NCBI GenBank assembly: GCA_015134335.1
Contig: CP043975.1
Coordinates: forward strand, 196,486 to 260,485
Length of the DNA: 64,000 nt
Source: Candidatus Stammera capleta
GTDB taxonomy: Bacteria > Pseudomonadota > Gammaproteobacteria > Enterobacterales > Enterobacteriaceae
Reading direction: 5' to 3'
Both the position numbers and the translations under genes were made by a program. Shown piece after piece: positions 11,801 through 26,898 of the stretch; position 1 is the stretch's first letter; every line of letters starts with the position of its first letter. The notes beneath the pieces are model-generated. The model had not been told where the DNA came from. It worked only from the letters and a program-made list of their open reading frames with translations, and ran no database searches.

Positions 11801-12034
11801 AATAATTATTATGTATTTAATTTTTATAGTTTTAATAAAGAAAAATTTTATAAAAAGAAATTATTATTTAAATTTAAAAATGTATTATTAAATTATAAAT
11901 ATTTAAAATTATATATTAAAGATATATATATAAATTATTTAATTAATAATAATTATTTTATAGATTATAAAAATATTATTAAACAGTCTGAAAAATGATT
12001 GTTACCTATGTTAAAATATTTAAAAATTAAATAA
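8876..12034 (+). CDS. recC: RecBCD enzyme subunit RecC
   Basis: The non-catalytic subunit that splits the duplex and reads Chi in RecBCD. It has 1052 aa against 1122 in E. coli. Conserved stretches include LYQTNN near the start, KLFNLSYKISSLYSKYLIYRPDLLINW (E. coli KLFQLSSKAADLFDQYLVYRPDWLAQW), NPCKEYWYDI, the SIENIISLSFKVVCILGVNSNIYP region and GDSSRFEYEKYLFFEKILLTR. The frame is open over more than 3 kb only if roughly ten TGA codons are Trp. ptrA, which lies between recC and recB in E. coli, is missing; recB starts 15 nt later. Chi-recognition residues could not be judged by eye. Confidence 0.95.
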
Positions 12035-12049
12035 AAGTATAATATAAAT

Positions 12050-15000
12050 ATGGTTAAGGAAACTATTTTTAATTTATTAAAAAGTAAATTATATAAGAGT
12101 AGTTTAATAGAAGCATCTGCTGGAACAGGTAAAACTAATATTGTTTCTTTATTATATTTAAGATTTTTACTAAAAATAAATATAAGTAATAAATTTAATA
12201 ATTTAAATATTAATAATATTTTAATAGTAACTTTTACTGATTTAGCTACTTTAGAAATCAAGAGTAGAATTTTAAATAATATTAGATTTTTAAAAGAGTC
12301 TTGTATATTAAAAAAATGTGTTAATAATGAAATTATAGAAATATATGAATATATTAAAAATTCAGTTAATATAATTAATTTATTAATACAATTAGAATAT
12401 CAAATAGATAATATTTCTATTTTTACTATACATAGTTTTTGTAAAAAAATTATATTTAATAATTTTTTAGAATTTAACATTAATTATAATTCAAATATTA
12501 TTTCTAATGAATTTTATTTAATTTATGAATTAGTAATTATTTATTGGTATAAAAATATATCTAATTTATCTAGTAAAATTATTAAAATAATTATAACATA
12601 TTGGTATAATTATAATAAATTACATAAAACAATTATTCCTTTATATAATCATATTAAAATTGATTTTAATTTTAATAGAAAAAAATATAAAAATATTAAT
12701 AGTTGTTATAAATTTATTATTAATCATATTAATATTTTTAAGTCTTTATGAAATTTAAAAAAAAAATATATATATAATTATTTATGTTTAATAAAAAAAC
12801 ATATAAAAAATATTTATGATATAGATTCTTTATTTAAAGAAATAAATTTATGAGTTAAAGATGAAACTTTAAATTTTAATTTACCTAATAATTTAATTAA
12901 GTTAAGTTATAATTCTTTAATATATAATAATATTGTAATTTTTAAATATGATATATTTATTTATATTGAATATTTATTATATTTAGTAAAAGATTTACAT
13001 AATTATATAATTTTAGATTGTATATTTTTTATTAATAAAAATTTAGAAAAGCGTAAAAAAAAATATTCTTTAATTAGTTTTAATGATTTAATAATTAAAT
13101 TAAATAATTATTTGAATATAGATTTTAAAGAATCTTTGATTAATATTTTAAGAAAAAATTTTCCTATAGTATTAATAGATGAATTTCAAGATACTGATAT
13201 TTATCAGTTTAATATTTTTAATAATATTTATATAAAAAATAATACTAATTTATATACAAAAATTATATTAATTGGAGATATTAAACAATCTATTTATTCT
13301 TTTAGAGGAGCAAATATATTTCATTATATAAGTATAAAAAAATTAGTTAATCATTGTTATACATTTAATATTAATTGACGTACTTCATATTTTTTAAATA
13401 AAAGTATTAATTATATATTTAGTTATTTTAAATATCCTTTTTATTATAAAGAAATTTTATATATAAAATCTAAATCATGTTTAAATAGTAAAAAATTTTA
13501 TATATTAAAAAATAAAAAATTAGATAGTTCTTTAAAAATTTTTTATATATATAATTATAGTGGTTTAAATAAAAAATATAAATTAGCTGAATATTGTGCA
13601 TATCAAATTTTAAATTTATTAAATAAAAAATATAGCTTAATAGATAAATTTACTTTTAAAAATAGATATATAAAATTTTCAGATATATCTATATTAGTAT
13701 ATAATAATAATGAAATTAATATTATTTTAGAAGTATTTAATAAATTTAATTTACCTATTATAGGTTTTAATAATACTAAAAATATATTTAATATATCTGA
13801 ATCATTAGAAATATATTATATTATTAAATCTATTTTAAACCCTGTTTCTAAATTAGATTTAAAAAATGCGTTATTAACAAAATTATTTGGTTATAATATT
13901 TTTAATATTAATAAATTTATTAATAATAATAAATTATTTAATTATATATTAGAAGAATTTTATTTATATTATGATATTTGAAATAATCATGGATTTTATT
14001 CTATGATTAAATTTATTATTAAAAAAAAAAAAATTATAATAAAAAAATTAAATAATTTTAATAAGTATATAACTAATATATTACATATTTCTGAAATATT
14101 ATATAAAGTTAATTTAAAATTAAATGATAAGTTTTTATTATTAAATTGATTTGAAAATAAATTAAAAAATATAAATAATATTTGTAAAACTAAATATTAT
14201 ATTAGATCTTCTTATTATAAATATGAATCTATTAATGTTACTACAATACATAAGTCTAAAGGTTTACAATATAATATTGTATGATTACCTTTTTTAATAT
14301 CTTTAAGTAAATATTATAATTACTATTTTTTTAATAACAAAAAAAATTTTAAATATAATATAGATTTATATAAATTTAAATTTAATAAAAATTTAATGTT
14401 AAATGAAATATATTCTGAAGAAATAAGAATACTTTATGTTGCTTTAACAAGAGCAATATATCAATGTAATATATTTTTATATAATAATAATAATATAAAT
14501 AATTATTTTAGAAATATTTATAGTTATATTAATAATATTTTTAATATTGATTTAGAAAAAAAAAATATAAATTTTAGTAATATTAAATATAAATTTATAT
14601 TTATTAAATATATTAACTTAAAATTATATTTAAGTAATTATGAAAAAAAAATTTATATATTAAAACAAAAAAAAGGTAAAAAAAATATTATAAATTATAA
14701 AAATATTTCTTTATGTAAATTTAATAAAAATATTTTTAATTATTCTAAAATAAAATTATTAATGAATTATAATTTTAATTTAAATATTAATATTAAACTA
14801 AATAAATATAATAAATATAATTTAGGTAATTTACCTAAAGGAAAAAAGATAGGTAATGTATTACATTATATATTAGAGATTATTAATTTTAAAAATGAAT
14901 TAAATTTTAATTATTTATTATTTATTTTATATAAATTTCAAGTTAACAAAAAATGAATTTTTATAATAAAATATATGTTATTAAATTTATTAAATTATAA

Positions 15001-15535
15001 ATTTATATTTTTAAATGTTAATTTGGTAAATATTAAGTATAAAAATATATTTAAAGAATTTAATTTTGTTTTATCTTTAAAGAAAAAAATAGATTTTGAT
15101 CAATATTTTAATTTATCTAGTAAATATGATTTAATTACTAAAAGTTGTTTAAATAACAATATAGAAGATATTTTATATGGATATTTAGATGGAGTTATAG
15201 ATTTAATTTTTATATATAAAAATTGTTATTATATAGTTGATTATAAAACTAATTGATTAGGTTATCATTATACTGATTATAATTATGAAAATATGTTTAA
15301 TTCAATGTGTGATAATAGATATGATATTCAATATCAAATATATAGTATAGCTTTACATAGATATTTAAATATTAAATTATCAAATTATAATTATAATGTT
15401 AATTTTGGTGGTATATATTATATTTTTTTGAGAGGTTTAAATTTAAATTCTAAATTTAGAAGTATATATGGTATATATTATATTAAACCTAAATTTAAAT
15501 TAATAAATAAATTAAATTTATTATTATTTAAATAA
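12050..15535 (+). CDS. recB: RecBCD helicase-nuclease subunit RecB
   Basis: A 3'-5' SF1 helicase and the only nuclease of RecBCD, 1161 aa against 1180. Helicase motifs in order: Walker A EASAGTGKT (21-29), FTIHSFCKK, LIDEFQDTD, IGDIKQSIYSFRGA, TTIHKSKGLQY and EEIRILYVALTRA. The C-terminal nuclease domain is intact: GNVLHYILE, GYLDGVIDLIF, YYIVDYKTNWLG and QYQIYSIALHRYL supply the DGxxD, DYK and Q/Y motifs of the RecB nuclease family. The W in DYKTNW is TGA (15254-15256). Retention of both activities suggests a working enzyme for repairing double-strand ends. A run of 13 A occurs near 14021-14033. Confidence 0.97.
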
Positions 15536-15546
15536 AAAAATTATTT

Positions 15547-17385
15547 ATGAAAAATATAATTTATAAATTTTTATTTGAATCTTTAAAATACAAAGAATTT
15601 GAATTAGTTGATATAACTTTTGCTAAATTATTTGAATTTAATAATGATAATTATAGTTGTATATATATGTTGTTTGCTTCAATTGTAAGTTTATCAACAA
15701 GAAAAGGTAATGTTTGTTTGTTTTTAAATCAAATATTAAATAATAATTTTTTTACTAATTATATAAAGAATTTTTTATTTTATTTTTTTAATAATTATAT
15801 TTCATTAAAAAAATGTATTGAATTGATGTTTATAAATGATATTATAAGTTCTTGATATCAAAATAGATATACACCTTTAATATTATTTAATGATTGTATT
15901 TATTTATATAAGTATTGATTTTATGAAAATTATATTATTAATTATTTAAATAAAAATTTATTAGTAAAAAAAGTTAGTTCTTTTTTAGATAAAAAAATAT
16001 ATTTTTACATGGAACATTTAAATATTAAAAAATATTTTTATAAACTTATATTTAGTATTTTAAATAATAAAATTACTATTATTTCTGGTGGTCCTGGTAC
16101 AGGTAAAAGTATGTTAATTATTAAATTAGTATTTTTTTTATATAAAATATGTAAATTTAATATTAATAATTCTATTATTTTATTATCTTTAACAGGTAAA
16201 TCTTCATCATTACTTAATAATAGTTTATTTAATAAAATTAATAAATTTAATATTAATTTAAGAAATAAATTTAATTTTAATATTAAATGTTATACATTAC
16301 ATAAATATTTAGGATATAATTTTAATTATAATTATATTAAATATAATATAAATAATAAAATAAAAGCTAATTATATTATTATAGATGAATGTTCAATGTT
16401 AGATTTAGTAACATTTTATAATTTTATATCATCTTTAGATATAAATACTAAAATTATTTTAGTAGGCGACAAAGATCAAATTTCTTCAATAGAGTGTGGT
16501 TCTGTTTTTAATGAAATTTGTAATTTAATTAAAAATAAGTTAATAATAAAAAAATATAATAATTATATTTTAAATTATAAAAATTTCTTTTTTTTAAATA
16601 AAAATTATCGTTATAAAAATAATAAATATTTATATAAATTTTTAAATTTAATTAAAGTTAATTATAAATCTAAATTATATAAATTTATTTATAATAAAAA
16701 TATAAATTTTAAATATAATATTAATTTTTATGATTCTAATAAATTTGATTATAATTTTTTATTAAAATTATGTATTAGTCATTATAGTAATTATATTAAT
16801 TTAATTAAATTAAATTTTTTTGATATTAATATAAATTTATTATTTAAATATTTTAATAAAAATAAAATTATTTGTATATTAAAAGATTCAAAATATGGTA
16901 TTAATATTTTAAATAAGTATATAAATAATTATCTTATAACTAATAATTTAACTAATATTAATTATAAAAATATATTATCTCTTAAAAATAATTATAATGG
17001 TGAACCTATATTGATAATTAGAAATAATAATTATATTAAATTATTTAATGGTGATATAGGTTTTTTTTATATAAATAAATTTAATAAATTAAGATTAATT
17101 TTTAAAAATCTTAAAGAAGATATACATCCATTTATTTTAGAAAATTATTGAATTAATTCTTGAGCAATTACAGTACATAAATCTCAAGGTTTAGAATATG
17201 ATAATATTTTATTAATATTGCCTAATAGGATTATATCTTTATTAAATAATAATATTATTTATACTGCTTTAAGTAGAGCAAAAAAAAATATTATAATATA
17301 TGGCGATATTAATATTTTTTGGAAAAGTATAAAAAATTATGATATTAAATATAATAATATAATAAACAGAATAAATGTTTTTTAA
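15547..17385 (+). CDS. recD: RecBCD 5'-3' helicase subunit RecD
   Basis: 612 aa against 608 in E. coli. SF1B helicase motifs: Walker A SGGPGTGKS around residue 181, the CYTLHKYLG motif, Walker B IIDECSMLD, VGDKDQISSIECGSVF (motif III), AITVHKSQGLEYDN (motif V) and YTALSRAKKN (motif VI). The N-terminal RecB-interaction region is shortened but contains LSTRKGNVCL, matching E. coli LSRLTEQGHVCL in place. It follows recB by 11 nt, so recC-recB-recD is one transcription unit. The stop codon overlaps the end of the convergent holA by four bases. Confidence 0.96.
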
Positions 17386-18095
17386 AATTTTAAAGAATTA
17401 TATTTTATAATATATAAACATAATATTTCAATATTATTTCATGTAATTTTATTATTAAATTTATAATTTATTTCATATTTATAAAATATATCTATAATTT
17501 TTTTAGTATATATATAAATATTTTTATTAATATTTAATATAAAGTTATTAAATAGAATATTGAATATAAATATTTTATCAAAATTTTTATATTTAATTTT
17601 ATTAAAAGTTATAAAAAATTTTTTAATGTTTTTTTTATTAAAAATATATGTTATTAATTTTTTTATATATTTATTATTGTTGTTATTGTTAAATTTTTTT
17701 GTTTTTAATTTGCAATTTAAAATTTTATATTTTTTGTGGGTTTTAATTAAATTTATATTTTGTTTAAACTCATAATTAAATATTAAATATATTTTTTGTT
17801 TTTTAAATATATTTAAAATATATTTTTTAATTAAATCGTTTAGTTTATTTATATATTTATTAATATTTAATATTATTATTTTAGGATTTTTAAAATAAAC
17901 ATTAGTATTAATTATTTCATTTGTTATTACATTTCATGTAAAATTTTTATTAATAAAATAATTATATATATTAATATTTTTATATATATTTTTTATATTT
18001 TTTATAATTTTTTTTTTTTGTTTATTTTTTTTTAAATTATTTTGACCTATAATATAATAAATAGTATATTTAATTTTTTTTTTTATGTTATTCAT
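17382..18095 (-). CDS. holA: DNA polymerase III delta subunit, divergent and short
   Basis: Probably the clamp-loader delta subunit that opens the beta ring. It has 237 aa against 343 in E. coli. Identification rests on place (immediately after leuS, as in the E. coli leuS-lptE-holA order, with lptE gone) and a weak N-terminal match: YYIIGQNNL to YLLLGNDPL, then FTWNVITNEIINTNVYFKNPKIIIL to DWNAIFSLCQAMSLFASRQTLLL, and QKIYLIFNYEFKQ to DLLLIVRGNKL. Much of the collar domain is missing. The ATG at 18095 is 12 nt after the leuS stop. A profile search against PF06144 would settle it. Confidence 0.65.
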
Positions 18096-18107
18096 TTTAA
18101 ATTAATT

Positions 18108-20654
<2,547 letters not shown>

Positions 20655-20675
20655 ATGTTATTAAAAAATTTAATA

Positions 20676-22328
20676 TTATTTTTTATATATTATTCTATAG
20701 TATATAAATTTTTTATTTTTATTGATTTTATTATAAAGATTATTAAATAATCTATATATATAATTATTAAATTTATATAAATAATTATAATAAATATTAT
20801 TAACAATTATAAAATTTTTTTTATTAATTTTAATATTATTATTAAATTTAATATTTTTTTTTATATAATTATTTTTGTTTTTAATTCTATATATTATATA
20901 GTTTGAGTTTTTAAAATTTTTATTTTTTATTATTTTTAATTTAATATTTTTTTTTTTTATATAAGTAATTATATTTTGTTTTTTATTTATTATGTATTTA
21001 GCTATTTTAATAGATAAAATTGCATATATTTTAATAGTGTTTTTTTTTATTGCTTTTTCTTGTATAATTCTTAGTATTAATAAAGTTATAGATTTGTAAT
21101 TTCTTATATATCCTCTACCTTTACATTTATTACAAATATAATAACTAGATTCATTTAAAGAAGTATTTAATCTTTGACGAGACATTTCTAATAAACCTAA
21201 TTTTGATATATAACAAATTTTTGTTTTAGCTTTATCTTTATATATTATTTTTTTAAATTTATTTTCTAATTTTTTTTGATTTTTTAAAATATTCATATCA
21301 ATAAAATCTATAACTATTATTCCGCCTACATTTCTAAATCTTAATTGTTTTGCTATTTCTTTGCAAGCTTCTAAATTTGTATTTAATGCTGTAATTTCTA
21401 TATTATTAGATTTATTAAATTTTGATGAATTAACATCTATACATGTTAAAGCTTCTGTAATATCTATTGTTATAGAGCCTCCTGAAGGTAATTTAACTAT
21501 TCTTTTAAATGCAGATTCTATTTGATTTTCAATTTTAAAGTAACTGAATAATGGTTTTTCTTTATTATAAAATTTTATTTTATTTATATAATTATTTGTA
21601 TTTAATTTATTAATATATTTAATAAATTTTTTATAAATTTTATAATTATCTATAATTATTTCTTTAATTTCTTCATTTAAGTAATTATTAATAATTCTAA
21701 AAAAAAAATTATTTTGTAAATATATCAAATTTGTGTGTTTTATTTTTTTAAATGTATATTGTATTTTAAATCATATTAAAATTTGTTTGTCAATATTATG
21801 TTGTATTTCTTTATATGATTTATTATATGCGTTTGTTCTAATTATTAATCCTATATTTAATGGTAATTTAATTTTTGTTATTGTTTTTTTTAATAATTTT
21901 CTATAATTTCCTCTAATTTTTTTAGATATACAAAATTTTTTTTTATAAATTAATAAAATAGTATTATTACTAATTAAAGTTATAAATGTTGTTAAAACAG
22001 CTCCTTTGTTTTTTCTTGCTTCTTTAATTATTTGAACTATTAATTTTTGTCCTTTATATAATAAATTTTTAATATTTTTATAATTTTTTGATTTATTATA
22101 TATATTATATATTTCTTTAAATGGAAGAAATCCATATTTAGGTTCTCCATAATCTATAAAAACAGCTTCTAAACTTTGTAAGATTTTAATAATTGTTCCT
22201 TTATAAATATTTAATTTTTTAGGTTTATGTTTATTATTTTCAATATTTAAATCATATAATTTATTATTTTTTATTAATGCAATTCTTAATTCTTCTTTTT
22301 GAGTTGCGTTTATTAATATTTTTTTCAT
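20676..22328 (-). CDS. rne: Ribonuclease E, catalytic domain only
   Basis: Endoribonuclease for rRNA and tRNA processing and mRNA decay. The N-terminus KKILINATQKEELRIALI matches E. coli RNase E (MKRMLINATQQEELRVALV), followed by the S1 domain (NIYKGTIIKIL, LEAVFIDYG, HGFLP-like YGFLPFKEI). The DNase I-like part has LPSGGSITIDITEALTCIDVNS with catalytic aspartates, and the zinc link is CNKCKGRG (CxxC). At 550 aa it ends shortly after the small domain, where E. coli RNase E continues to 1061 aa; the scaffold for PNPase, enolase and RhlB is absent. RNase E is chosen over RNase G because rluC lies divergently next to it, as in E. coli. Confidence 0.93.
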
Positions 22329-22456
22329 AATATAATTTTTTTAATTTTTTGATTTTATTTATTAAATTTTTAGTATATAATGTATTATTAATTAAATTAA
22401 TATTAAATATTATAAATATATGTTTTAATATTTTATAACTGAAAATATATTTAATT

Positions 22457-23395
22457 ATGAATAATAAATTTTTTTTAAATTATATTACAGTAGATGTAAA
22501 TAATTTAAATCAAAGAATTGATAATTTTTTATTTAGTAAAATTAAAAATATATGTAAATCTAAAATTTATTCTTTAATAAGAAAAGGTAATATAAGAGTT
22601 AATAAAAAAAGAATTTGTTATAAATATAAATTAAAAATAAATGATATTATTAGATTACCTTTAATAAATATAAATATATATACAAATAATATTTTTTTGA
22701 GTAAAAATAGAATTTTTTTTTATAAAAAATTTATTTTATATGAAGATAATTATTTATTAGTTATTAATAAACCTTCAGGTATTAGTGTACATAGTGGTTT
22801 AAATACTAATATAAATATAATAGATATTTATAGAAATATTTATAAAGATAAAATGTTAAATTTAATTCATAGATTAGACAAATATACTTCTGGTGTTTTA
22901 TTAATTTCTAAAAATAGATATATGTTATTAAAATTAAATAATTTATTTTTATATAAAAAGATAATTAAAAAGTATATTTTATTAGTTTATGGTAAATTTC
23001 CTTATTTATATTTTAAGATTAAAAATTTTTTAATTAAATATAATAAAAAATCATATATTTTTAAAAATAAAGTTTTTAATAGTAAAGAAGCTATTACTTA
23101 TATTAAATTATTAAAATATATTAATAATTTTAGTTTATTAGAAGCTTTTCCTGTTACAGGAAGATTTCATCAAATTAGATGTCAATTAAGTGATTTAGGT
23201 TATCCTGTTTTGTATGATAATATTTATGGTAATAAATTTATTAATAAAAAATATTTTATTAAAGGATTTAGTAGGTTGTTTTTACATTGTAAATCTTTGT
23301 GTTTTATACATCCTATATATAAAAAAAAAATTTTTATAATTACAAATTTAGATAAGAAATTATGTTATATTTTAAATATTATTAAAAATATATAA
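22457..23395 (+). CDS. rluC: 23S rRNA pseudouridine synthase RluC
   Basis: Makes pseudouridines at 955, 2504 and 2580 in E. coli 23S rRNA. It has 312 aa against 319. An N-terminal S4 domain (RIDNFLFSKIKNICKSKIYSLIRKGNIRVN) precedes the catalytic domain with YLLVINKPSGISVHSG and the catalytic motif LIHRLDKYTSGVLLI, whose Asp is the nucleophile; a third conserved block is TGRFHQIRCQLSDLGYPV. Divergent from rne, with rpmF 12 nt downstream, which preserves the E. coli rne/rluC/rpmF neighbourhood. Confidence 0.95.
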   Translation: MNNKFFLNYITVDVNNLNQRIDNFLFSKIKNICKSKIYSLIRKGNIRVNKKRICYKYKLKINDIIRLPLININIYTNNIFLSKNRIFFYKKFILYEDNYLLVINKPSGISVHSGLNTNINIIDIYRNIYKDKMLNLIHRLDKYTSGVLLISKNRYMLLKLNNLFLYKKIIKKYILLVYGKFPYLYFKIKNFLIKYNKKSYIFKNKVFNSKEAITYIKLLKYINNFSLLEAFPVTGRFHQIRCQLSDLGYPVLYDNIYGNKFINKKYFIKGFSRLFLHCKSLCFIHPIYKKKIFIITNLDKKLCYILNIIKNI

Positions 23396-23407
23396 TAGGA
23401 TAAAAAA

Positions 23408-23572
23408 ATGGCTGTACAAAAAAGTAAAAAAAGTAGATCTAAGAGAGGTCATCGTAGATCTAATAAAAAATTATATGCACCAGTTATTTTTTATAATAAT
23501 AAAACCGATACATATAATTATTATCATCATATTGATAAAACATATTTTTTAAATAAAAAAAATAAAATTTAA
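23408..23572 (+). CDS. rpmF: 50S ribosomal protein L32
   Basis: 54 aa against 57 in E. coli. The start MAVQKSKKSRSKRGHRRSNK corresponds to [20 protein letters not shown], and the C-terminal Y-H-H-I-D segment to YHRRHHITADGYYRGRKV, which is reduced. The ATG follows an AGGA ribosome-binding site. It is probably co-transcribed with rluC. Confidence 0.92.
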   Translation: MAVQKSKKSRSKRGHRRSNKKLYAPVIFYNNKTDTYNYYHHIDKTYFLNKKNKI

Positions 23573-23591
23573 ATAAAAAAATATTTTAAAT

Positions 23592-25133
23592 TTATTTTAT
23601 AAATAAATCTTCTTTTTTAATATTTATAATTCATAAATTTATTGTATATATAGTAATAGTTAATATTATTAAATATATTATATAAAAAAATCTTTTTAAA
23701 AAGTTATATTTAATAAAATATAATTCTAAATTAGAAGCATATAAATATAGTATAATTATAATAATTAAATTAGATATAATAATTTTATAAAAGAAATTAT
23801 TTCATTTAATATGATGCTTAAATTTATTATTAATTTTTAGAATTAAATATAATAGTATTGTTTTTAAATAAGCTATTATACAATTTGAAATAGATATACC
23901 TATATAATTAAATCATTTTAATGTAAAAAAATTTAAAATTTGTGAAAATATTGATGCTGATATAAAAATTATATTTGGTATAATTAAATTTTGTTGTGAG
24001 TAAAAACATGTAATTAATATTTTATTTAATATAAGTGCAGGTAAAGATAAAGTATTTATAATTAGTATGTTAGATGTTTTTAATACATCAGTATATGTAA
24101 ATTTACCATATTGAAATAAAGTACTAATTAATAATTTAGAACATATTATAAAAAAAAAACATAAAGGTATTATAATTAATAAAATACTTTGTAAATATTT
24201 ATCTATAATTTTATTATATTTTATAATATTTTTTTTATAAAAAATATTAGATAATTTTGCTAATAAAATAGTAGATATTAAGCCTCCGAATATATTTAAT
24301 GGTAATTCAGTTAATTTATCAGCATAATGTGTTCAAGACACTGAACCTATTTTAGTATTTAATAATATATTACTATTTATTATATTAGATATATTATATA
24401 TTAATATACCAAATATACTAGGTATTAGTTTAATAATAATTTTTTTAAATCCTTTATGTAATAAATTAATATTATTAATACAAATATTTAATTTAATTTT
24501 ATTGAAAAAAATTCTTTGGAAGGTAAATTGTATTAAACTACTTAATATTATAGATATAATTAATGAAATAATAGGAATTTTAAAATATTTACTTATAAAT
24601 ATACTAAAAAAAATTATATTTATATTAGTAATAAATGATATAAAAATTATAGGATAAGTAATATTTCATAAATTTAGTATTAAAGCAAAAAAATATGATA
24701 GAGTAATTGATATTATAAAAGGTGATATATATTTGTATAATTTAATAATTAAAAAGTTATTATTATAATTTTTTATATTTGAATTTTGTAATGAGCTTAT
24801 TAATATAATATAATTAGCATATTTTAAATTCAAGTAACTTAATATAAATAATATTATTAAAAGAAAAAAATATATTGAGCTAATTAATTGTTCAGTATCT
24901 TTAATGCATTTTTTATTTTTATATTTACTTAATATAGGAATAAATAAATATGATATAAAGCCATCTGTAAATATTTTTCTTAATAAATTTTGTAATTTTA
25001 AAGAGATAAAAAATGAATCTGTGTTTTTATTAATACCAAATATATTAGCTATAGTTATATCTTTTATAAATCCTATTATTTTTATAATACATGTTAGAGA
25101 ACTAATTTTTAGTATATTGTATAATATTTTCAT
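23592..25133 (-). CDS. murJ: Lipid II flippase MurJ
   Basis: Inner-membrane MOP-superfamily flippase that moves lipid II to the periplasmic face, 513 aa against 511 in E. coli. About 14 hydrophobic segments are visible. Family signatures: GFIKDITIANIFGINKNTDSFFIS (E. coli [24 protein letters not shown]), LLRKIFTDGFISYLFIPIL, SVSWTHYADKLTELPLNIFGG and LITCFYSQQ. Arg residues of the substrate cavity are partly recognisable. It is the only peptidoglycan gene in the window and suggests that some cell wall is still made. It converges on rpmF. Confidence 0.94.
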
Positions 25134-25210
25134 ATAAAAATATTTATATTAAAAAGTTATTTTTTATATTTATTTAAAATGTTATATAAATATATAAAAT
25201 AATTTTTTAA

Positions 25211-25636
25211 TTATTTATAAATATATAATTTGTTAATAATAATATTATTTATATGTAAAATAATTTTTTTTAAGATTACTTGTTGAAATATGTTAATATC
25301 TTTAATTAATTTCATTTTTGTGAAATATTTTATAATTTTTTTGAAATTAATATTTTTAAATTTATATCTATTATAAATAGATATTATAATTACTAAAATA
25401 CTTTTAATTAAAATTGTATTACTATCTGCATTAATAAAAATATTATTATTAATTTTATAAATTTTAATTCATATTTTATTATTACAATTATATAATATAT
25501 ATTTTTTTTTTCTAATATTAATTTTATTAATAGGTAAATTTTTACTTAAATAAATTAAATAACTAATTTTTTCATCTCAATTTTTACATAATAATATTTC
25601 TTTTTTAATAGTTTTACTGTTTCATTTAATAATCAT
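25211..25636 (-). CDS. sufE: Cysteine desulfuration protein SufE
   Basis: Accepts persulfide sulfur from SufS and passes it to SufBCD. It has 141 aa against 138. Family features: NWDEKISYLIYLSKNLP near residues 19-35 and Cys51 in YNCNNKIWIK, aligning with the catalytic Cys51 of E. coli SufE (GCQSQVWI), then NADSNTILIKSILVIIISIYN, corresponding to GDSDAAIVKGLIAVVF. CsdE is a related alternative, but its position directly after sufS supports SufE. The gene is too broken by TGA codons to be seen under the standard code. Confidence 0.92.
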
Positions 25637-25658
25637 TTTATATATTTAAATATATTTT

Positions 25659-26897
25659 TTATTTAAGAATATTAATTACTTTTTTTAAATAATAAATAAA
25701 TGTATTAATATCCTTTTTAGAATTATATAAAGCTAGTGATATTCTACACATGCCTGTAATATTGTAATATTTCATTATAGGTATACAACATAAGTTTCCT
25801 GTTCTTATACATATTCCGAATTTATCAAGTAATAATCCTATATCATAGCAATGTATATTTTTAATATTGAATGATATTATACCTATTTTTGGTTCAATTC
25901 CATAAATAATTATATTAGGTATTAATTTTAGTTTATTTAAAGTATATAATTTAAGTTTTTTTTCATATTTTATAATATTTTTTAATTTAATATTTTTAAT
26001 ATATTTTAGTGCATATTTTAAACTTATAATTGCTTCTATATTATATGTTCCAGGTTCATATTTTCAAGGAGAATTTATTAAATGTATTTTTTTTATTTTG
26101 TTTTTTATTATATTAATATTTGCTATATTTCCTCCTCCATATTGATATGGATTAAATTTATTTAATAATTTTTTTTTACCATATAAAATTCCTATTCCAT
26201 TTAAAGTAAACATTTTATGCCCAGAAAATATAAAAAAATCACATTTTAATTTTTGTACATTAATTTTAACATGTATTATAGATTGTGACCCATCTATAAT
26301 AGATAAAATTTTATATTTATTTGTAATTTTAATTATTTTTTTTATTGGATTTATGGTTCCTAAAGTATTAGAAATATGTGATATAGATACTAATATTGTG
26401 TTTTCATTAATTAATTTTTTAAATTTATTTATATTTAATTTACTATTATTTTTTATAGTAATTATTTTTAACTGTATATTAAATTTATTACATATAAAAT
26501 ATCATGGTGCTAAATTTGAGTGATGTTCTATAATAGAAATTATTATATTACTTTTAGATGTTGTTTTAATATTGTTTTTTATTAATATATTAGATAATAA
26601 ATTTATTCCTTCAGTAGTGTTTTTAATAAAAATTATTTCTTCTGGGCTTTTTGAATTTATAAATTTTGATATTTTAATTCTAATATTTTCTACTAAATTA
26701 GTATTATTATTATTTAATGTATATATACCTCTATGTATAGTTGAATATTTATTAATTAAGAATTTTTTTATATTGTTTATTACTATTTTAGGTTTTTGTA
26801 ATGTACTAGCGTTATCTAAATATATAAGTTTTTTATTATTTATTTTTTTTTTTAATATTGGAAAATCTTTTTTAATTTTTTTTATATTTAAATTCAT
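25659..26897 (-). CDS. sufS: Cysteine desulfurase SufS
   Basis: PLP-dependent enzyme that extracts sulfur from cysteine for Fe-S assembly. 412 aa against 406. Visible: YLDNASTLQKPK, EEIIFIKNTTEGIN, EHHSNLAPW, the Schiff-base lysine in FIFSGHKMF, YGGGNI and the active-site cysteine region IRTGNLCCIPIM (E. coli VRTGHHCAMPLM). A leading segment IKKDFPILKKKINNKKLIYLD is typical of SufS rather than IscS. The start lies two bases after the sufD stop, consistent with an operon. Confidence 0.96.
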
Positions 26898-26898
26898 T

